The notes below the pieces were generated by a model. The model was not told the origin of the DNA. It searched no databases and saw only the letters and a program-made list of their open reading frames with translations. A DNA stretch of 64,000 nucleotides from Glandiceps talaboti (Eukaryota; Hemichordata; Enteropneusta; Spengelidae): the NCBI RefSeq assembly GCF_964340395.1, contig NC_135559.1, forward strand, positions 7,079,759-7,143,758, written 5' to 3'. This document shows, piece after piece, positions 61,574-64,000 of the stretch (position 1 is its first letter; each line of letters starts with the position of its first letter). The position numbers and the translations under genes were made by a program.

Positions 61574-63387
61574 GAGGCAACACGCGGGCGTACACATCGA
61601 TGAGTCAAAATGTTTTGTTTATGGCTGAAAAACCCTCAATTCTTGGATTGATTATGTAAGCTACTTGTTCCAGAACTACTCACAATACAAAACACATAGG
61701 ATGAATGCTGAAATTCGACCCATATTATCTTTCAGGTTGCCATGGTGTCCCAAAAACAACTTCAGTTTCCATCGATTACCGTATGTAACACCAACAAATT
61801 CAGACGGTCTGCCATAAGGAATTCCAGGCATAGCGAATTACTACTCGTCGAAAATAATCTTGTATCTCCGTATTACGGTAAAGTAATATTACTCCATCGA
61901 ACTATATTGTATATCATGAAGTGTGACAAGACAAACGTGGATGAATGACTAATATAACGGAGGGATACTAGTTAAACATTTGGTAACAACCCCATTCGCA
62001 TTTACACCTATTGCTAATTTACCATTCACGGTGTACCAAGATTTAACACTGTACCCACATATTCTAGACAACGAAGTATAACAGAACTGTTCCTGTTTGG
62101 TATATGCGCAAGTTGACGAAAACGTCAGACTAAGTTCCTTGTTTTTATTTCTTCTGAATTTCAGTTCCATGTTTAGCGGGAGATTTCGTCTGTGGTAATG
62201 ATATACACTGCATCAAATCGTATCTTGTCTGTGATGGAGTCAACCATTGTGGTGATATGAGTGATGAACAGGATTGTCATTATCGTAAGTGACTTAATAA
62301 TTATACTTTCAAGTAGTACCAGTCTTAGTTAAAGTTGTCATAGCAATAGCTGGACGAGCCTAACAGTATATATTCGTAGAAACGGTATAGGTAATGTTAT
62401 GGACAGGGTGTTTATATGGTGTTAGTTTGTATCGCTTGGGATAGCAACAGCGCTGGTTTTCTTAGAATTATTTTCAATTGACTAGATTCCGTCATACCAG
62501 TAAACGGTTATTACGCTGACCTTTTTCTTATGGAATTGTTCAAAGCAATAGATAATTATAAATGAAACAATAATTTACCCGATGGAGAATAGCTGCTGCT
62601 TTATCATTGCTGTAATATTTTTTTATCAAGTGAACAGTATTATATTGATTTTCATATTCATTACTGTATGGTATAGTCTTGTCAATAACATGCCTCACCC
62701 CTTCTATAACTATTATATCCTCTTTATTACACAGCTGGATGTGGTCATGACCAATTCCGATGCGAGTCTGGCAGTGAACTTGGTATTTGTATTAATGGTC
62801 ACCTGCTATGTGATAGGATGTCAGATTGTTATGGCGGTGAAGATGAAGACGAATGTGGTAATTGTTACATATGTACTAGTGATTGCTTCCACTAATGCGC
62901 GCTTGCAATACCAAAAACATCATTGTATAAATGAACTCTGGATCATTCAATATAGACGAATTCACGTGAACAAACAGTTGCATTTATAAACAGTGGTTAC
63001 TTCCACTGTTGCGCGCGGGCAATAGTTGTCACTGTATATGCAAATGAGCGCGCGATCATTCAATACACGAAATCACGTGCATTTACGATATTTGCTGATT
63101 TACATTCTGATTAGTAAAGCGAACTTTGTTCATAATACTTTGGAATAAGTACTGAACAAGTAAAGAGCAATACGTAAACATTTTTGCAAAGAAATGTTTG
63201 TTTTTTTCAAAATCAATTATCACACGAATAGATAAAGTAGATTTTGAAGGATGATACAATATTTTATTACCAACAGAATGTTCAGAGAACGAGTTTCGAT
63301 GTGTTATATCGTCTGAATGCCTCAAGAGTGTTAAAGTATGCGATGGTATATACGATTGTAGAGATGGAAGCGACGAAAGTTCATGTG
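61167..63387 (+). CDS. DEG/ENaC/ASIC-type channel with extracellular LDLa repeats (partial, first 5 exons)
   Basis: This is a subunit of a trimeric, amiloride-sensitive-type sodium channel at the plasma membrane. Exons: 61167-61442, 61736-61877, 62165-62284, 62735-62857, 63277-63387. All phases join. The N-terminal cytosolic part contains the conserved His-Gly gating motif (TTAHGLAHIVDA), followed by TM1 (LAWCVLVICGCVALLAQVGL). After TM1 comes the family's FPSITVCNTNKFRRSAIR (FPAVTICN-like). Instead of continuing the thumb/finger core at once, three LDL receptor class A modules follow, each in one phase 1-1 exon. The last donor (GTAGGT) leads out of the window, so the palm core, TM2 and any further LDLa repeats are unseen. 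Confidence 0.9.
61509..61571. repeat. (CA)n / (ACAT)n microsatellite
   Basis: Lies in the first intron of the channel gene. Confidence 0.95.
61736..61877 (+). CDS. Channel exon 2: FPSITVCN segment
   Basis: Phase 0-1. VAMVSQKQLQFPSITVCNTN and SELLLVENNLVSPYYG resemble the stretch just after TM1 in ASICs. Confidence 0.9.
62165..62284 (+). CDS. Channel exon 3: LDLa repeat 1
   Basis: Phase 1-1. VPCLAGDFVCGND, CIKSYLVCDGVNHCGD and MSDEQDC give six cysteines and the calcium cage residues (D, D, D, E). Confidence 0.92.
62735..62857 (+). CDS. Channel exon 4: LDLa repeat 2 (divergent calcium site)
   Basis: Phase 1-1. PGCGHDQFRCESGSELGIC, then LLCDRMSDCYGGEDEDEC. Six cysteines. The usual DGSDE is GGEDEDE, with an extra residue, so calcium binding may be altered. 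Confidence 0.87.
63277..63387 (+). CDS. Channel exon 5: LDLa repeat 3
   Basis: Phase 1-1. ECSENEFRCVISSECLK, VCDGIYDCRDGSDESSC. A canonical LDLa with a full calcium cage. Confidence 0.92.
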
Positions 63388-64000
63388 GTAGGTCAAAGTT
63401 GAATACGCCTCAAGGACCAGATTAAAAGCTTAAAATCCCCAGACTTCGTCACAGTATTTGGAAGCTATGTTTATTTCTATGACAACAAGCAGAATGGGTG
63501 GAGGGCCAGGGTGAGGGGCTAAAAATATGTTGGTTGTACGAACAAATTTTGGGGTGCAAGGAGGGGGGTTGAAAATGCCGAAGTTCTGAAAGCGGGTCTT
63601 GTAATATTTTGCCCTTGATTTGTGACCCTTTGAATCATATTTAACCACAGGAGCAATTGTTTACCTTGTAAATATACACAATTTCGTTCAACTTCGCTTC
63701 AATATTTTCGACTTCATTTAGTTACTATATATTAAATAATCATACAGGCGATAGGCAAGAGAATGTGTTCAAATAACTTGTACCGAATGTAAACTTGATC
63801 TAACTGAGGTATTGAAGACCATATTCAAATATTCTTTTACTCTTCTTTCTACTCTCGTCTTTCATTCTTTTTTTTTGGGGGGGGGGGGGCCTGGGCTACG
63901 AACGTGTTTGAAGTCATTTAAGGGTTCTCATATCTTTTGTGAGCCCTTCAGTTGGGAGGGGGCTGCAAACAAACCCCTTCCGACCGTAACATTTGTACTT
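63388..64000 (+). other. Intron of the channel gene running off the window
   Basis: No further exon was recognised before the right edge. G-rich runs lie near 63556 and 63877. Confidence 0.55.

Overview
The window is genomic DNA from an animal, most likely a marine invertebrate bilaterian (hemichordate, lancelet, lophotrochozoan or similar; I cannot name the species). The grounds are an intron-rich RNA polymerase II large subunit gene of metazoan type, GT-AG introns, exon-shuffled extracellular genes (CUB, EGF, F-type lectin, GAIN/GPS, LDLa), an AT-rich background, and very many microsatellites, SINE-like repeats and foldback or MITE-like elements. Exons were joined by reading splice sites and reading phase by eye. 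Nothing was aligned by software.

Layout. (1) 148-14888, minus strand: eighteen exons encoding the first ~1156 residues of RPB1 (POLR2A ortholog), from the initiator Met to the trigger loop. The rest, including the CTD, lies beyond the left edge. Its introns hold two hAT-like elements with 5-bp target duplications, SINE and foldback repeats, and a decayed copy of the start of the last exon. (2) 14889-18114: intergenic, with the RPB1 promoter side and a ~400-bp tetranucleotide array. (3) About 18886 (perhaps 18115) to 39740, minus strand: a secreted mosaic protein with a TATA promoter, a non-coding first exon, a ~7-kb 5' UTR intron, a signal peptide exon, then CUB-EGF3-CUB-EGF2-CUB-EGF3-CUB-EGF3-CUB-CUB. 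Each domain sits in one phase 1-1 exon. The 3' end is unresolved. (4) 39771-45571: intergenic, dominated by TA arrays with embedded repeat cassettes and large inverted repeats. (5) 45572-55926, plus strand: eleven exons encoding a ~584-residue protein with a signal peptide or anchor, an F-type (fucose-binding) lectin domain, and a GAIN-like region ending in a GPS motif. The stop codon follows the GPS Leu-Thr directly, so the open frame encodes only what a cleaved polycystin/adhesion-type receptor would shed. A poly(A) signal follows at 56322. (6) 56328-61166: intergenic, with a dead LINE reverse transcriptase fragment, a long hairpin and microsatellites. (7) 61167 to beyond the right edge, plus strand: the first five exons of a DEG/ENaC/ASIC-type sodium channel whose extracellular side carries at least three LDL receptor class A repeats.

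The genes are not a pathway. RPB1 is a housekeeping gene. The other three encode cell-surface or secreted mosaic proteins. The most interesting locus is the F-type lectin-GAIN gene that stops at its own predicted cleavage site, followed by the Notch-style glycosylation consensus sites across the CUB/EGF protein and the LDLa-bearing channel.
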